Shown here: positions 55,469 through 64,000 of the stretch, in pieces
Position numbering within the stretch: position 1 is the stretch's first letter
Layout of the letters: each line of letters starts with the position of its first letter
Assembly (NCBI RefSeq): GCF_025567625.1
Contig: NZ_JAOQJC010000042.1
Location: forward strand, 1 to 64,000
Direction of reading: 5' to 3'
Length of the DNA: 64,000 nucleotides
From: Paenibacillus sp. J5C2022
GTDB taxonomy: Bacteria > Bacillota > Bacilli > Paenibacillales > Paenibacillaceae
Position numbers and translations under genes: made by a program
Notes under the pieces: model-generated
What the model saw: the letters and a program-made list of their open reading frames with translations, nothing else
Databases searched by the model: none
What the model was told of the DNA's origin: nothing

Positions 55469-55966
55469 ATGGAGGATACCTTGCAGCGTACGGGCAAGGA
55501 GATCACTCAAATCTATCAACGTCATGCAGACACGGTTTATAAGGTCTGCTTCATGATGCTACGAAATGTTGTGGATGCGGAGGAGGCGACACAGACTGTC
55601 TTCCTGAAGCTGATGCAGTCGGATAAAGCCTTCCGCGACAGTGAGCACGAGAAAGCTTGGCTCATTGTGACCGCCCGCAATCATTGCAAAAATATGCTTA
55701 AAAATTGGTGGAGACGGCTGCGGGTCGCTTGGGAAGAGAGCGATCAGAAGCAGCTGGCCGATGAAATCAAGCATGACGAAGTGATCGATGAGGTGCTTTC
55801 TCTCCCCGAGAAATATCGGCTTCCGATCTATCTCTTCTATTATGAAGGGTATAGCACGAAGGAGATTGCAGATCTGCTCTCCACGAAGGAAGCCACGATC
55901 CGCACGAGGCTACATACAGGCAGGAAGCTCTTGAAGCTGCAGATAGGTGGTGAACGGCATGAATGA
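55469..55966 (+). CDS. ECF sigma factor
   Basis: A 165-residue RNA polymerase sigma-70 family protein of the extracytoplasmic-function type. Region 2 (about 12-80) has YKVCFMMLRNVVDAEEATQTVFLKL and AWLIVTARNHCKNMLKN. Region 4 (about 105-160) has LPEKYRLPIYLFYYEGYSTKEIADLL and TIRTRLHTGRKLL. The ATG at 55469 follows GGGGGG. The next gene overlaps its end and encodes a membrane protein, the likely anti-sigma factor. Confidence 0.93.
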   Translation: MEDTLQRTGKEITQIYQRHADTVYKVCFMMLRNVVDAEEATQTVFLKLMQSDKAFRDSEHEKAWLIVTARNHCKNMLKNWWRRLRVAWEESDQKQLADEIKHDEVIDEVLSLPEKYRLPIYLFYYEGYSTKEIADLLSTKEATIRTRLHTGRKLLKLQIGGERHE

Positions 55967-56918
55967 GAAGGAATTGATCGCCCGCATAGGGAGAATCGGT
56001 CCGACGGAGACGCAGAAGGAGCGCATGCTGAGAAGCATTCTTGCACCCGAAGCGCCGAAGAAGGCGCCGCTGAAAGCGGCCTACCGATTGGCGATTCCCG
56101 CCGCATGCTGCGCGATGCTCGCACTCGTTCTCACCATTCCTCTCTTCTTCAAGCAAGAGGCGGCGATTCCGCAGCTTGTACCTGCAAGTGCGCAGCCTGC
56201 CGTTGGAGTTTCGGTGTTCGGAGTTCCTACCCGCGGATTGGACAGGATGGGACCGCAGAAATATATGAATTATAACGGACATCGCTATACGTTCCTGCAG
56301 CAAGGCGCTGCTTACGATCTGTCCGGCTTCATGCCGGAGTCGAAGGAGGAGTTGGGTTCGCTCCAATTCGATGTTCTGGAGGATCTGGGCAACGGCGGGA
56401 AGAAGGGCTACGCCGACAAGGATTATGCAGCAACCTTCCTCGTAGGGGGAACGCTGTACAGTCTTCCCGGCTACGATACCGGATTCCGCCTTGCGGTAGA
56501 GCTGGACGGGCAATATTATATCGCCCAGCTTGCCGGCAGAACGGATGACCGGATTATTCCGGCCGATGAATATATCGCATTGGCCGATCTGAAGCGGCTC
56601 GCCGAGCGGGTAGACATTATGGATCATAGCGGAAGCAAGCTGCTGCATTCGCTCGAGGAGAAGCGAGCTGTCAGGGAGTGGATTGAGGCGATAAGCGCCA
56701 GCAGCAGTGCGGATGATTTGACAAGTGAAGATTACGAGAGGCTTGCCGGGGCGCAATCCGAAGGCCAATCCTATATGATTAAGTATCATTTGAAGGACAA
56801 CACAACAATTGACATGTACGTTGTACCGGAGCTGAAGCTGGCATCTATCGGCAATGGAAGGTATGTGCTGGACGATGCTTTCCTGAAGCAATATGGACAA
56901 CTATTCATAAACAACTGA
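55959..56918 (+). CDS. Probable membrane-bound anti-sigma factor
   Basis: A 319-residue protein with one TM (about 45-67, AIPAACCAMLALVLTIPLFF). The N-terminal 40 residues are cytoplasmic and basic; the C-terminal 250 are outside the cell and resemble no family I can name. It overlaps the sigma gene by 8 bp (start inside its last codons), the usual layout of sigma and anti-sigma factors. The cytoplasmic part lacks a zinc-binding HxxxCxxC motif. Assignment rests on the context. Confidence 0.75.
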   Translation: MNEKELIARIGRIGPTETQKERMLRSILAPEAPKKAPLKAAYRLAIPAACCAMLALVLTIPLFFKQEAAIPQLVPASAQPAVGVSVFGVPTRGLDRMGPQKYMNYNGHRYTFLQQGAAYDLSGFMPESKEELGSLQFDVLEDLGNGGKKGYADKDYAATFLVGGTLYSLPGYDTGFRLAVELDGQYYIAQLAGRTDDRIIPADEYIALADLKRLAERVDIMDHSGSKLLHSLEEKRAVREWIEAISASSSADDLTSEDYERLAGAQSEGQSYMIKYHLKDNTTIDMYVVPELKLASIGNGRYVLDDAFLKQYGQLFINN

Positions 56919-56937
56919 GACGAGAGGATGAATCATC

Positions 56938-58032
56938 ATGAAAAAATACATGAAACGTTCCGTTGTAACATTGACAGCAGTAGCTTGTATCGCAGGAGGT
57001 GCTTCCGCTATGGCGGCTAACGGGCCTGTCGCGGTGCCGATCAGCGCTCCGGTGGAAGCCGTGCCGATCAGCGCTCCGGTGGAAGCCGTGCCGATCAGCG
57101 CTCCGTTGTATGAGATTATTCAGCAAAATATGCTGGAATCGCTGCGTATTTACGGCACGGCAACTTCCATTGAAGAAGGCCGTATCATGCTGGAAAACAA
57201 TAACGAAAACGCCGAGTTCGACAAAATTGTCGTAAGCGTAGGAGAGGATACATTAATTCTGGATGCGGTAACGGGCTTGCCAATGTCCATCGATGACATT
57301 CGCGAGAACGAGACGCTGTATGCGTATGTGGGTCCTGCCATGACGATGAGCTTGCCTCCAATCTCCGGAGCGGAGCTGGTGCTGGCGAACATCCCGGCAG
57401 ACTTCAAGGTTCCTGAATTTGCGGAAATCGATCGTGTCGAGGAAGGCGAAGACGGCAGCGTCATCGTGCATACGAATCGCGACACCACATACACAGTGAC
57501 TGATGATACGAAGCTGTTCCCATACCTGACGAAAAATATCGTTACGAAGCACCACTTGATCCCTGGCACGAAGCTGCTCGTATGGGAACCGGCGGTAATG
57601 GGAGAGCAAGCTGAAGGAGAAGCTGGAGAACAAGAGGAAGCAGCTGCTCTGAAAATGATGGTGTTCGCTTACGGCTATAGCGGAACAGCGGAAGTGGGTC
57701 TGGACGGCCTGACAATTAGAGGCGAGGCGCAAGAGCTGTCCGAAGACGAGCAGCCGTATGTCGAGAATGGCCGTCTAATGCTTCCGTTCCGCCAGTTCGT
57801 AGAAGCGCTTGGCTACGAGATCCAATGGGATGAGGAGACGAGCGGCATTACGGTGCTTAACGGCGACAGAGAGCTGTACAGCTTCACTGCACGCGGCACA
57901 GAAGTCAAAGTGGGCGATGAAGAAGAGACTCGCGTATTGTTCGAAGCTGCTGCAGTCGCGAACGGCGTATCCTTCATGTCCGCAGACGATCTGTTGTTCC
58001 TGAACAATGTGAAGCTGGTTGAAGAGGAATAA
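56938..58032 (+). CDS. Exported protein with copper amine oxidase N-terminal-like domain
   Basis: A 364-residue secreted protein with a signal peptide (about 1-27). A 9-residue repeat VPISAPVEA follows (27-bp DNA repeat at 57037-57108: two full copies and one partial). A beta-rich domain (about 55-225) is followed by an acidic Glu/Ala linker. A C-terminal copper-amine-oxidase-N domain (about 245-355, ENGRLMLPFRQFVEALGYEIQWDE) ends the protein; such domains occur on many surface proteins of Paenibacillus. It is the third gene after the sigma and anti-sigma factors, 19 bp apart, and is likely their target or sensor. Confidence 0.82.
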   Translation: MKKYMKRSVVTLTAVACIAGGASAMAANGPVAVPISAPVEAVPISAPVEAVPISAPLYEIIQQNMLESLRIYGTATSIEEGRIMLENNNENAEFDKIVVSVGEDTLILDAVTGLPMSIDDIRENETLYAYVGPAMTMSLPPISGAELVLANIPADFKVPEFAEIDRVEEGEDGSVIVHTNRDTTYTVTDDTKLFPYLTKNIVTKHHLIPGTKLLVWEPAVMGEQAEGEAGEQEEAAALKMMVFAYGYSGTAEVGLDGLTIRGEAQELSEDEQPYVENGRLMLPFRQFVEALGYEIQWDEETSGITVLNGDRELYSFTARGTEVKVGDEEETRVLFEAAAVANGVSFMSADDLLFLNNVKLVEEE

Positions 58033-58070
58033 TCCCCAAGCAAAGGACATGCTTGTTGACTGCTCTCCAG

Positions 58071-58134
58071 ATGTAATGGCACTCTCATGTAATGTCACTC
58101 TCATGTAATGGCATTCTCGTTTAATGGTACTCTA
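58071..58134. repeat. Four copies of a 16-bp repeat
   Basis: ATGTAATGGCACTCTC and three variants follow each other without a gap (58071, 58087, 58103, 58119). They lie between the stalk protein gene and its terminator. Confidence 0.85.
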
Positions 58135-58140
58135 ACATAA

Positions 58141-58188
58141 AAGCACAGGCTTCGAGGCTGGTCCAGTCCGAGGCCTGTGCTTTTTTTC
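58141..58188 (+). terminator. Intrinsic terminator of the sigma factor operon
   Basis: The stem AAGCACAGGC...CGA with TCG...GCCTGTGCTT encloses a larger loop and runs into TTTTTTT. Confidence 0.88.
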
Positions 58189-58309
58189 GTTGACCGAATT
58201 CGGCCTGAGCCGACATGAATTTTCAATACCCAGACCATAAATTCAAGCCAAAACTCGCAACGACTATTTATAATAGAGATGAGGATAAGGACAAGGAAGG
58301 ATGAGATGC

Positions 58310-59884
58310 GTGAATAGATATATCGTCATCGGGAATCGCCTCACGAGTTGCATCGGGTTGCTGCTCTTCCTGACCGTCATCTTCATCGGTTGCGATAGAG
58401 AGGAGCAGCAGGAGCTGTCCGAAACTGAACAAAAGGGCACGTACCTGGAAGTGTGGGGGACTTCTTCTTCGGAAGTTCCGATTCGGAAGGACGGCAAGTA
58501 TTCTGCGTACCTCATGGAACGTACGGGCGTCGGCATTTATTCTCCTGTCGTCTTATGGGATGGGGGACGTGGATACGCGCAAAGACTGAATACCCGCATT
58601 GCGTCCGGGCAGATACCCGATCTGTTCCAGCCATGGTTAGGCAATGAGGCGGCGCTGATGAAGCAAGGCATGCTTGCGGATCTTACGGATGAGCTGCCTG
58701 TATATGCCCCTCATATATGGGAGCAGATTCCTGACGCCATATGGGAGGCTGTACGCTCCTCTGATCCTACCGGGCGAAGAAGAATCTACTATATTCCGTC
58801 CGTACACGACTATACGTACTACGGTCCCGTCATTCGGAAGGACTGGCTTGACCGGGTAGGGATGGAGGTGCCGAAGAGCAAGGAACAATATGTCGAGGTG
58901 CTGCGGGCGTTCCGCGATCAAGACGCGAACGGCAATGGCGACCCGCATGATGAGGTTCCCTTATCGGGAAGGGAGCACGGGCGTTGGATTGATCATCTGT
59001 TCGGCATGTACGGCGTGGCGATGTGGGAGGGCTTCCCTGCTTGGCACTTGTATGACGGTCAGCTAACCTATTCCGCCGTGACGTCCAATATGAAGGATGC
59101 GCTTGCCTTCATTCGTGAGCTGTATGCGGAAGGGCTGCTTGATCCCGATACGTTCCTGAATAGTGCATCGGATTGGCTTGAACTGATCCATTCCGATCGC
59201 ATGGGCTCATGGTTCCATATTAACGACAACGCGGATATTCGAATGAACCGGATTCTAAACGTCAATAAGGAGATGGAACTGGTTCCACTGGGTATACCCG
59301 AAGTTGCCGGGAGGGAAGGGTTTATTGCGATTACACGAATCAACCGTCCGCAATGGGTCGTGGCCGCGAAAGACGAGCAGACGACACGCGCTGCGCTGAA
59401 GCTGCTGGATTGGGCTTCGAATCCGGCCAATCTGGCGGATGTGATCATGGGGGCGGAGGGCGTTCATTACCAGCAGACAGCGGAAGGTGGAGTGACGTTC
59501 AAGACGGAGCCGGCGAAGACGGAGACCAAATTCATTCTTCCTGTCTATTTCAGCTTGTCGGATGCCCTGTTGTCCAATGAATTGATCAGACAGTCGCTCC
59601 GAGATGAAGATCAGCGCAAAGTGTCCGAATGGCGAGATGCGATTATGATCGGCAATCAACCTTTCGGCCAGATCATCGCAGGCGACGGAATCCCCTCCAG
59701 CATCTATGAAGACTATCCGGAGATCAGGGGGATGACATTATACAGGGAGTACATGACGAAGATCGTCATAGGCGATTGGCCGCTGGACAAATTCGACGAA
59801 TTCGTTCAGAAGTGGGAGCAGATGGGCGGACGGGAAGTGACGGAACGCGCCAGACTATGGTACAGCGGCTTAAGGTCCGAGTGA
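58310..59884 (+). CDS. ABC transporter binding lipoprotein
   Basis: A 524-residue solute-binding protein. A long hydrophobic leader ends in a lipobox-like FIGC near residue 29; Phe at the first place is unusual. The mature part has the calcium-loop-like DQDANGNGDPHDEVP and WIDHLFGMYGVAMWEGFPAW, as in the large binding proteins of the LipO/YtcQ group. The GTG at 58310 lies nine bases after AAGGAAGG; the ATG at 58301 touches that site. The matching permease starts at 63428, beyond a minus-strand two-component pair. The end overlaps the convergent response regulator gene by 15 bp. Confidence 0.88.
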   Translation: MNRYIVIGNRLTSCIGLLLFLTVIFIGCDREEQQELSETEQKGTYLEVWGTSSSEVPIRKDGKYSAYLMERTGVGIYSPVVLWDGGRGYAQRLNTRIASGQIPDLFQPWLGNEAALMKQGMLADLTDELPVYAPHIWEQIPDAIWEAVRSSDPTGRRRIYYIPSVHDYTYYGPVIRKDWLDRVGMEVPKSKEQYVEVLRAFRDQDANGNGDPHDEVPLSGREHGRWIDHLFGMYGVAMWEGFPAWHLYDGQLTYSAVTSNMKDALAFIRELYAEGLLDPDTFLNSASDWLELIHSDRMGSWFHINDNADIRMNRILNVNKEMELVPLGIPEVAGREGFIAITRINRPQWVVAAKDEQTTRAALKLLDWASNPANLADVIMGAEGVHYQQTAEGGVTFKTEPAKTETKFILPVYFSLSDALLSNELIRQSLRDEDQRKVSEWRDAIMIGNQPFGQIIAGDGIPSSIYEDYPEIRGMTLYREYMTKIVIGDWPLDKFDEFVQKWEQMGGREVTERARLWYSGLRSE

Positions 59885-61447
59885 ATGCGATTTCCTGTAG
59901 TCGCTGGGATTCCAGCCGGTCAGCTTCTGGAATACCTTGCGGAAATATTTAGGATTCTCATAGCCGACTTGCGCACACACTTCGTACAGCTTGGCTTCCC
60001 GGTTCAATAAGAGCTGCTTGGCTCTCTCGATACGTACATGCGTTAAGTAGGCCAGGAACGTAATCTTCGTCTGCTTGCGGAACAATTCGCTCAAGTAGTT
60101 CGGGCTGATGTAGAACTTCTCGGCAACGGAGAAGAGTGTCAGGTTATCGCCGTAATGGTTGTCGATATAGTCTTTAACCTCGTCAACGATATGGCGGCTG
60201 CCGGATTCGGATTGATGCTGCAGCCTGAGATGGACGATGCTGTCGAATAGCTTGTGCACCCAGCTCTTGCATTGCTCGAATGTCCAGATCGCATTCCGCG
60301 GCTCCAGAGACAGAATATCTTCGCCTGCCAGAAGAGTTAATTGCTGCAGCTGCCGCGGGGTCAGCTTGCTGGCTATGGCGGCATACACGTTCAGGCATTG
60401 CATGCGAAGATCGAGCTGGTTCAGCCCTCCGGTCGCTTGCAGGGTCTCAAGCAGCTTCTGTACAGCTGCGTCTATAATCTCAGGCTGAAGCTGTTCCATT
60501 GCGGCTTCGATGCCGGCGCTCCAATCCTCCGGAAGCATATATTCGGCATGACGGCTTCTGAACTGCTCGTAGTAGATGATCTGCTCTCCGCCGTCAACGG
60601 ACATATAATCGCTTGCGGCCATCCGGGCTTGCTGGAAGGAGCGGCTAATCAGGCGTACAGATTCGCTGATCGAGCCCGCGCCGATGGATACCGTGTCATG
60701 GAACGACTCGGATAGCGAGGCTTGAACGCGGAGAATGCTCTCGTGATGGCGCATTCCGCTCTTCCAGGCGTGGTTCATCAGCACGGCGATTTCCGTCGGC
60801 GCATATTGGAAGGAGATAATAGTGGCATCGTTGCTCTCTCGCACAGTAACCGGCTGCTTCTCAACAATGCCGGCCGTACTCGATATTCTGGCTGACAAGC
60901 AAGTGATGTAGGGGTGCTTCAGCTCGATGCCGGTCGCTTCCAGAGCCTCCATCAGCTCTTCATTGTCCATGCCGGCACTTAACATGTCGCGCAGAATTAA
61001 CAAGCGCTGCAAACCTATGCTTGAGGCTCCCAGCTTCTTATATTGCTCCAGCTCCTCCCGCTTCTCCTTCTCTTCCGCCAGCTCCTGAACGATCATCGCC
61101 AGACTGTTTTCCAGCTCCTTCTCTTCGACGGGCTTCAGTACATAATGCTTGACGCCCAGCATCATGCCTTTCTTGGCGTATTCGAATTCGGAGTATCCGC
61201 TCAGAATGATGAATTTCACATGAGGCAGCTCTTCGCGAATACGCCCGATCATCTCCAATCCATCCATTTGCGGCATCCGCAAGTCCGTCACGATAATATC
61301 CGGCCGAAGCTCCAGCGCGCGCGCTATTCCGTTCTTGCCGTTATAGGCGGAGCCGACGACGGTGCAGGCATGCTTCTGCCAATTAATAATCACCGTCAGT
61401 CCTTCAATGATTTGTTCCTCATCATCAACCAGCATAATTCTGTACAT
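59870..61447 (-). CDS. Response regulator with AraC-type output domain, YesN type
   Basis: A 525-residue protein. The N-terminal receiver (MYRIMLVDDEEQIIEGLTVI) has the phospho-Asp in PDIIVTDLRMPQMDG and the Lys in HYVLKPVEEKELENSL. A coiled-coil-like linker (EELAEEKEKREELEQYKK) leads to a GGDEF-like YesN middle region. The C-terminal AraC domain (about 425-525) contains LFSVAEKFYISPNYLSELFR and VCAQVGYENPKYFRKVFQK. AGGAGG precedes the ATG. The kinase gene lies 32 bp upstream on the same strand. Confidence 0.93.
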   Translation of the reverse strand: MYRIMLVDDEEQIIEGLTVIINWQKHACTVVGSAYNGKNGIARALELRPDIIVTDLRMPQMDGLEMIGRIREELPHVKFIILSGYSEFEYAKKGMMLGVKHYVLKPVEEKELENSLAMIVQELAEEKEKREELEQYKKLGASSIGLQRLLILRDMLSAGMDNEELMEALEATGIELKHPYITCLSARISSTAGIVEKQPVTVRESNDATIISFQYAPTEIAVLMNHAWKSGMRHHESILRVQASLSESFHDTVSIGAGSISESVRLISRSFQQARMAASDYMSVDGGEQIIYYEQFRSRHAEYMLPEDWSAGIEAAMEQLQPEIIDAAVQKLLETLQATGGLNQLDLRMQCLNVYAAIASKLTPRQLQQLTLLAGEDILSLEPRNAIWTFEQCKSWVHKLFDSIVHLRLQHQSESGSRHIVDEVKDYIDNHYGDNLTLFSVAEKFYISPNYLSELFRKQTKITFLAYLTHVRIERAKQLLLNREAKLYEVCAQVGYENPKYFRKVFQKLTGWNPSDYRKSHSLGP

Positions 61448-61479
61448 CGTATACCTCCTGTCTCATTCGGCTTCGATTG

Positions 61480-63234
61480 TCACTCCTCTATGGGGAGCGA
61501 CAGGACCACTTCCGTCCTTTCATGCTCACTGGACCGGACGACAATCCCGTAAGCCCTTCCATAGGTCAGTACAATTCGTTCCTGAATATTGAGCAGTCCG
61601 ATCGATTGGGAACTGTGCTCTTGCATGACAACGGATGCAAGTCTTGCATTCAACCATTCAAGCCGGGACGCGCTCATGCCCGCGCCGTCGTCCGCAATGA
61701 CGAGATGCAGCACTCCCTCTTCCGTGCGGCTGGATATGCGAATATGGTAGAGCCTGTCATGCTCAATGAAGCCGTGAATGATGCTGTTCTCAATAATCGG
61801 TTGGAACAGCAAGCGAATCACGGGTGTGTGAATCAAGCTTTCCGGAATATCAACCGTCAGGCGAAAGCGGTTTTTGTAACGGATATTTTGCAGCTCGAGA
61901 TACGCCTGCGCGTAGTCGAGCTCATCTTTTATGCAGTTAGGACGAGGCTTCTTGGTCAGAGCCATATGGAACAGCCGGCCTAACGTCTTGATCATGGCGG
62001 CCACTTCCGGATTGCCGCTCAGCTGCGCTTTCATTCGGATCGATTCCAGTGTATTGTACAGCCAATGCGGATTAATCTGGCTTTGGAGCGCCAGGAAGCG
62101 GGCTTCGTCTTGCTTGATCTTCGCCTTGTAGACGTCTTCTATCAGATGCTTGATCTTGGCAATCATCAAGTTATATGTGCTGGTCAGCCGCTGAAATTCC
62201 ATGCTGTTCCCGGCTTCCTCGATGGGCAGGTAGTAGCCGTTCTCCACATGTCTCATGCCGTGAATCAAGTGCTTGATCGGCTTCATGATTTGCATGCTGA
62301 GCATCGCGGCAATGACCAGAATAACGAGCAGAGTGACGCCGGCGACGATCAGAGCCAAGTTGCGGTAGCTCTTGATGCTTTCATACAGCACCTCCTTGGA
62401 TACGGCAACGGTAATGATCATTCCGTTCGGATACGCTTCGCTTCTATGAATGAAATAACGGCTTTGGTCGGGGCCGTCAGCCTCCTGCTCTATTAGAGTT
62501 GCGGTACTGTCGGAGTCGAATATATACCGATTGTCGTTGGTCATCAAGAGCACCCGGGTATGATACGTCTCGCTAATCTCATTCATGTAGTCATCGGAGT
62601 ACACCAGGGTATTCGGCGCCAGATGAAACAGGATGACACCGGCCTTGCGGCCCTCGGGATCCGTCAGCAGTCTTCCGACGGAGAACATGTTCTGGGGAGT
62701 GCTGCTCGAGGAATAGGTCAATGAATGAGCTGGAGTGACAATGAGCTGTCCTCGGGACTCGATAATCGAACGGTACCATTCCTGCTCGTTCAGATAGGGC
62801 AGCGTCAGATGCTCCGGACTGATTCCGTGGCTGTAGGTTTTCCCGCTGCTGGCAATGATCATAATGCCTTGAAGGTAGGGCATTTGCGTATAGAAATGAG
62901 CCAGCCGGGTATTGACCTCCAGATTGTAATTAATTTTGTCGATCGTGGAATAGCGGTTCTCCTGGCCCAAATAATAGATTAATTCATAGTCGGTGAAGAG
63001 GGCTTTCGACGTATTGTCCATGCTGGACAAGTACATAGTGATGGAATGCTCCAGCTGCTCGGCGAACAAGGTGCTGAAATTGTGCGAGGCTTCCTCGATA
63101 TCGGACTTGGCTTGCAGATAAAAGATATGGATGATCAAGAGCACGGGGATCGTGCATAACAGGATGTAGCTCATAAGCAGCTTTGTAGAAAAACGAAGAC
63201 GTCTTTTTTTAAATAAATTTGAAAGCGTTATCAT
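61480..63234 (-). CDS. Sensor histidine kinase, YesM type
   Basis: A 584-residue membrane kinase. TM1 is at about 17-37, an extracellular sensor at about 40-270, TM2 at about 283-307 and HAMP after it. The His motif is QINPHWLYNTLESIRMKA and the ATPase domain has IIENSIIHGFIEHDR and ADDGAGMS. The ATG at 63234 (MITLSNLFKKRR) was chosen because a basic stretch before TM1 is typical; the GGTGG before it is weak. It pairs with the response regulator downstream and is divergent from a permease gene at 63428. Confidence 0.9.
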   Translation of the reverse strand: MITLSNLFKKRRLRFSTKLLMSYILLCTIPVLLIIHIFYLQAKSDIEEASHNFSTLFAEQLEHSITMYLSSMDNTSKALFTDYELIYYLGQENRYSTIDKINYNLEVNTRLAHFYTQMPYLQGIMIIASSGKTYSHGISPEHLTLPYLNEQEWYRSIIESRGQLIVTPAHSLTYSSSSTPQNMFSVGRLLTDPEGRKAGVILFHLAPNTLVYSDDYMNEISETYHTRVLLMTNDNRYIFDSDSTATLIEQEADGPDQSRYFIHRSEAYPNGMIITVAVSKEVLYESIKSYRNLALIVAGVTLLVILVIAAMLSMQIMKPIKHLIHGMRHVENGYYLPIEEAGNSMEFQRLTSTYNLMIAKIKHLIEDVYKAKIKQDEARFLALQSQINPHWLYNTLESIRMKAQLSGNPEVAAMIKTLGRLFHMALTKKPRPNCIKDELDYAQAYLELQNIRYKNRFRLTVDIPESLIHTPVIRLLFQPIIENSIIHGFIEHDRLYHIRISSRTEEGVLHLVIADDGAGMSASRLEWLNARLASVVMQEHSSQSIGLLNIQERIVLTYGRAYGIVVRSSEHERTEVVLSLPIEE

Positions 63235-63427
63235 ATGAACCACCGAACTTTCCATCCCAAATTGTAGTTCGATTATAGGCCAGCGAGTCCGGTTTATCAA
63301 CCCGAGAATGTCGCCGGCATGCATGTGCGTAAGATTGATGCCTATAACATCGTAGGAATGGCCCCCACAGCGCTGTCAGATCATTTATATACTGGAAGCA
63401 AGCAAAAGAAAGAGGGAGTGAGCAAAC

Positions 63428-64000
63428 TTGGCGCGTGCAGAAGAGCTTCAATATCATCCGGGAGTCGGCAACAGGGGGGAAGTCCCGGCATTCAGAAGGA
63501 AGTGGAGAAGACAGTGGCCGTTATATGCGATGGCGTTGCCAGGCATATTGTTTTTTATCATTTTCAAGTATGTGCCGTTAGGCGGGTCGATCATTGCTTT
63601 TCAGGATTATATGATTTTCAAAGGAATTCGTGAAAGCCCTTTCGTTGGCTTGAAGCACTTTGAAGCATTCTTCCATTACTCGAACTTTTGGAGAGTATTC
63701 AAAAATACGGCAATTATCGGGTTTTACAATATTGTGTTTGTTTTTCCGGCGCCGATCCTTCTGGCCATCCTGTTCAATGAGCTTCGTCATGTGGTGTACA
63801 AGCGTACCTTACAGACGGTCTATTATTTGCCGCATTTCTTTTCCTGGGTCATCATCGCCGGAATCACCTTCGATGTCCTGTCGACGGGGGGATTGTTCAA
63901 TACCGTCCGCGATTGGTTGGGACTGGAGCCGATCTTGATCATGCAGAAAGCTGAATATTTCCGCGGGGTCATCGTGCTCACCAGCATATGGAGGGATGTC
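63428..64000 (+). CDS. ABC permease, LplB type (partial, cut by window end)
   Basis: The first 191 residues of a permease with about four of six membrane segments visible. MALPGILFFIIFKYVPLGGSIIAFQDY and VYYLPHFFSWVIIAGITF are typical of the LplB/YteP group. The start is TTG; AGAGGGAG lies nine bases before it, and an in-frame stop lies at 63419-63421, so no earlier start is possible. It is divergent from the kinase gene and is the probable partner of the binding lipoprotein at 58310-59884. Confidence 0.88.
   Translation, partial: MARAEELQYHPGVGNRGEVPAFRRKWRRQWPLYAMALPGILFFIIFKYVPLGGSIIAFQDYMIFKGIRESPFVGLKHFEAFFHYSNFWRVFKNTAIIGFYNIVFVFPAPILLAILFNELRHVVYKRTLQTVYYLPHFFSWVIIAGITFDVLSTGGLFNTVRDWLGLEPILIMQKAEYFRGVIVLTSIWRDV

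Overview
The window reads as a piece of a Paenibacillus-like chromosome (Firmicutes, Paenibacillaceae). The basis is the mix of genes: an exported giant protein ending in three SLH domains, carbohydrate ABC importers of the LplB/YtcP type without their own ATPase, YesM/YesN-type two-component pairs with AraC-type output domains, a MocR regulator, and strong AGGAGG-type ribosome sites with frequent GTG/TTG starts. No rRNA, tRNA, prophage or CRISPR array was seen.

Layout. 1-3.5 kb: palindromic repeats running off the left edge, a small unknown protein, an MFS exporter, and a pirin gene divergent from a Crp/Fnr-type regulator across a perfect 20-bp palindrome. 4.2-7.2 kb: a DUF1801 protein, then a tight operon of an Lgt-like membrane protein, a radical SAM enzyme resembling tetraether lipid synthase, and a small membrane protein. 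7.3-10.7 kb: a Gfo/Idh/MocA oxidoreductase and, on the minus strand, a DPH6-like PP-loop protein followed by an M3 oligopeptidase. 11.0-17.4 kb: a 2144-residue multidomain surface protein. 17.9-24.2 kb: MocR and Asp/Glu racemase (divergent), NDH-2, DUF975, a GyrI-like protein, a frameshifted HPr-like gene, glutamate racemase. 24.4-28.5 kb: chemotaxis receptor and membrane-anchored lipase-like hydrolase. 28.7-34.9 kb: ABC sugar importer with its two-component system. 35.0-35.7 kb: a 104-bp-period palindrome array ended by an intrinsic terminator. 36.1-39.7 kb: an operon of a two-TM coiled-coil protein, a substrate-binding/vWA protein and TelA. 39.8-50.0 kb: a polysaccharide utilisation locus (transmembrane AraC regulator, two permeases, binding lipoprotein, GH88, PL8 lyase). 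50.2-52.7 kb: small proteins and a broken AraC gene. 52.9-55.1 kb: two tandem arrays (144 and 77 bp) in front of a transposase-derived gene lacking the usual catalytic motif. 55.5-58.0 kb: ECF sigma, anti-sigma and an exported stalk protein. 58.3-64.0 kb: a third carbohydrate importer with its two-component system; its permease is cut by the window end.

How it works together. Most of the window serves sensing and uptake of carbohydrate. PL8 lyase outside the cell would cut an acidic polysaccharide, the importer would bring in unsaturated disaccharides and GH88 would split them. Three importers have three different sensors, and none has an ATPase gene, so a shared ATPase elsewhere is expected. 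Apart from this, two gene groups stand out as possible little-described systems: the Lgt-like/radical SAM/small membrane protein operon and the two-TM/vWA/TelA operon. The window is also unusually rich in tandem repeats outside genes; the phased palindrome array at 35 kb is the most structured of them.
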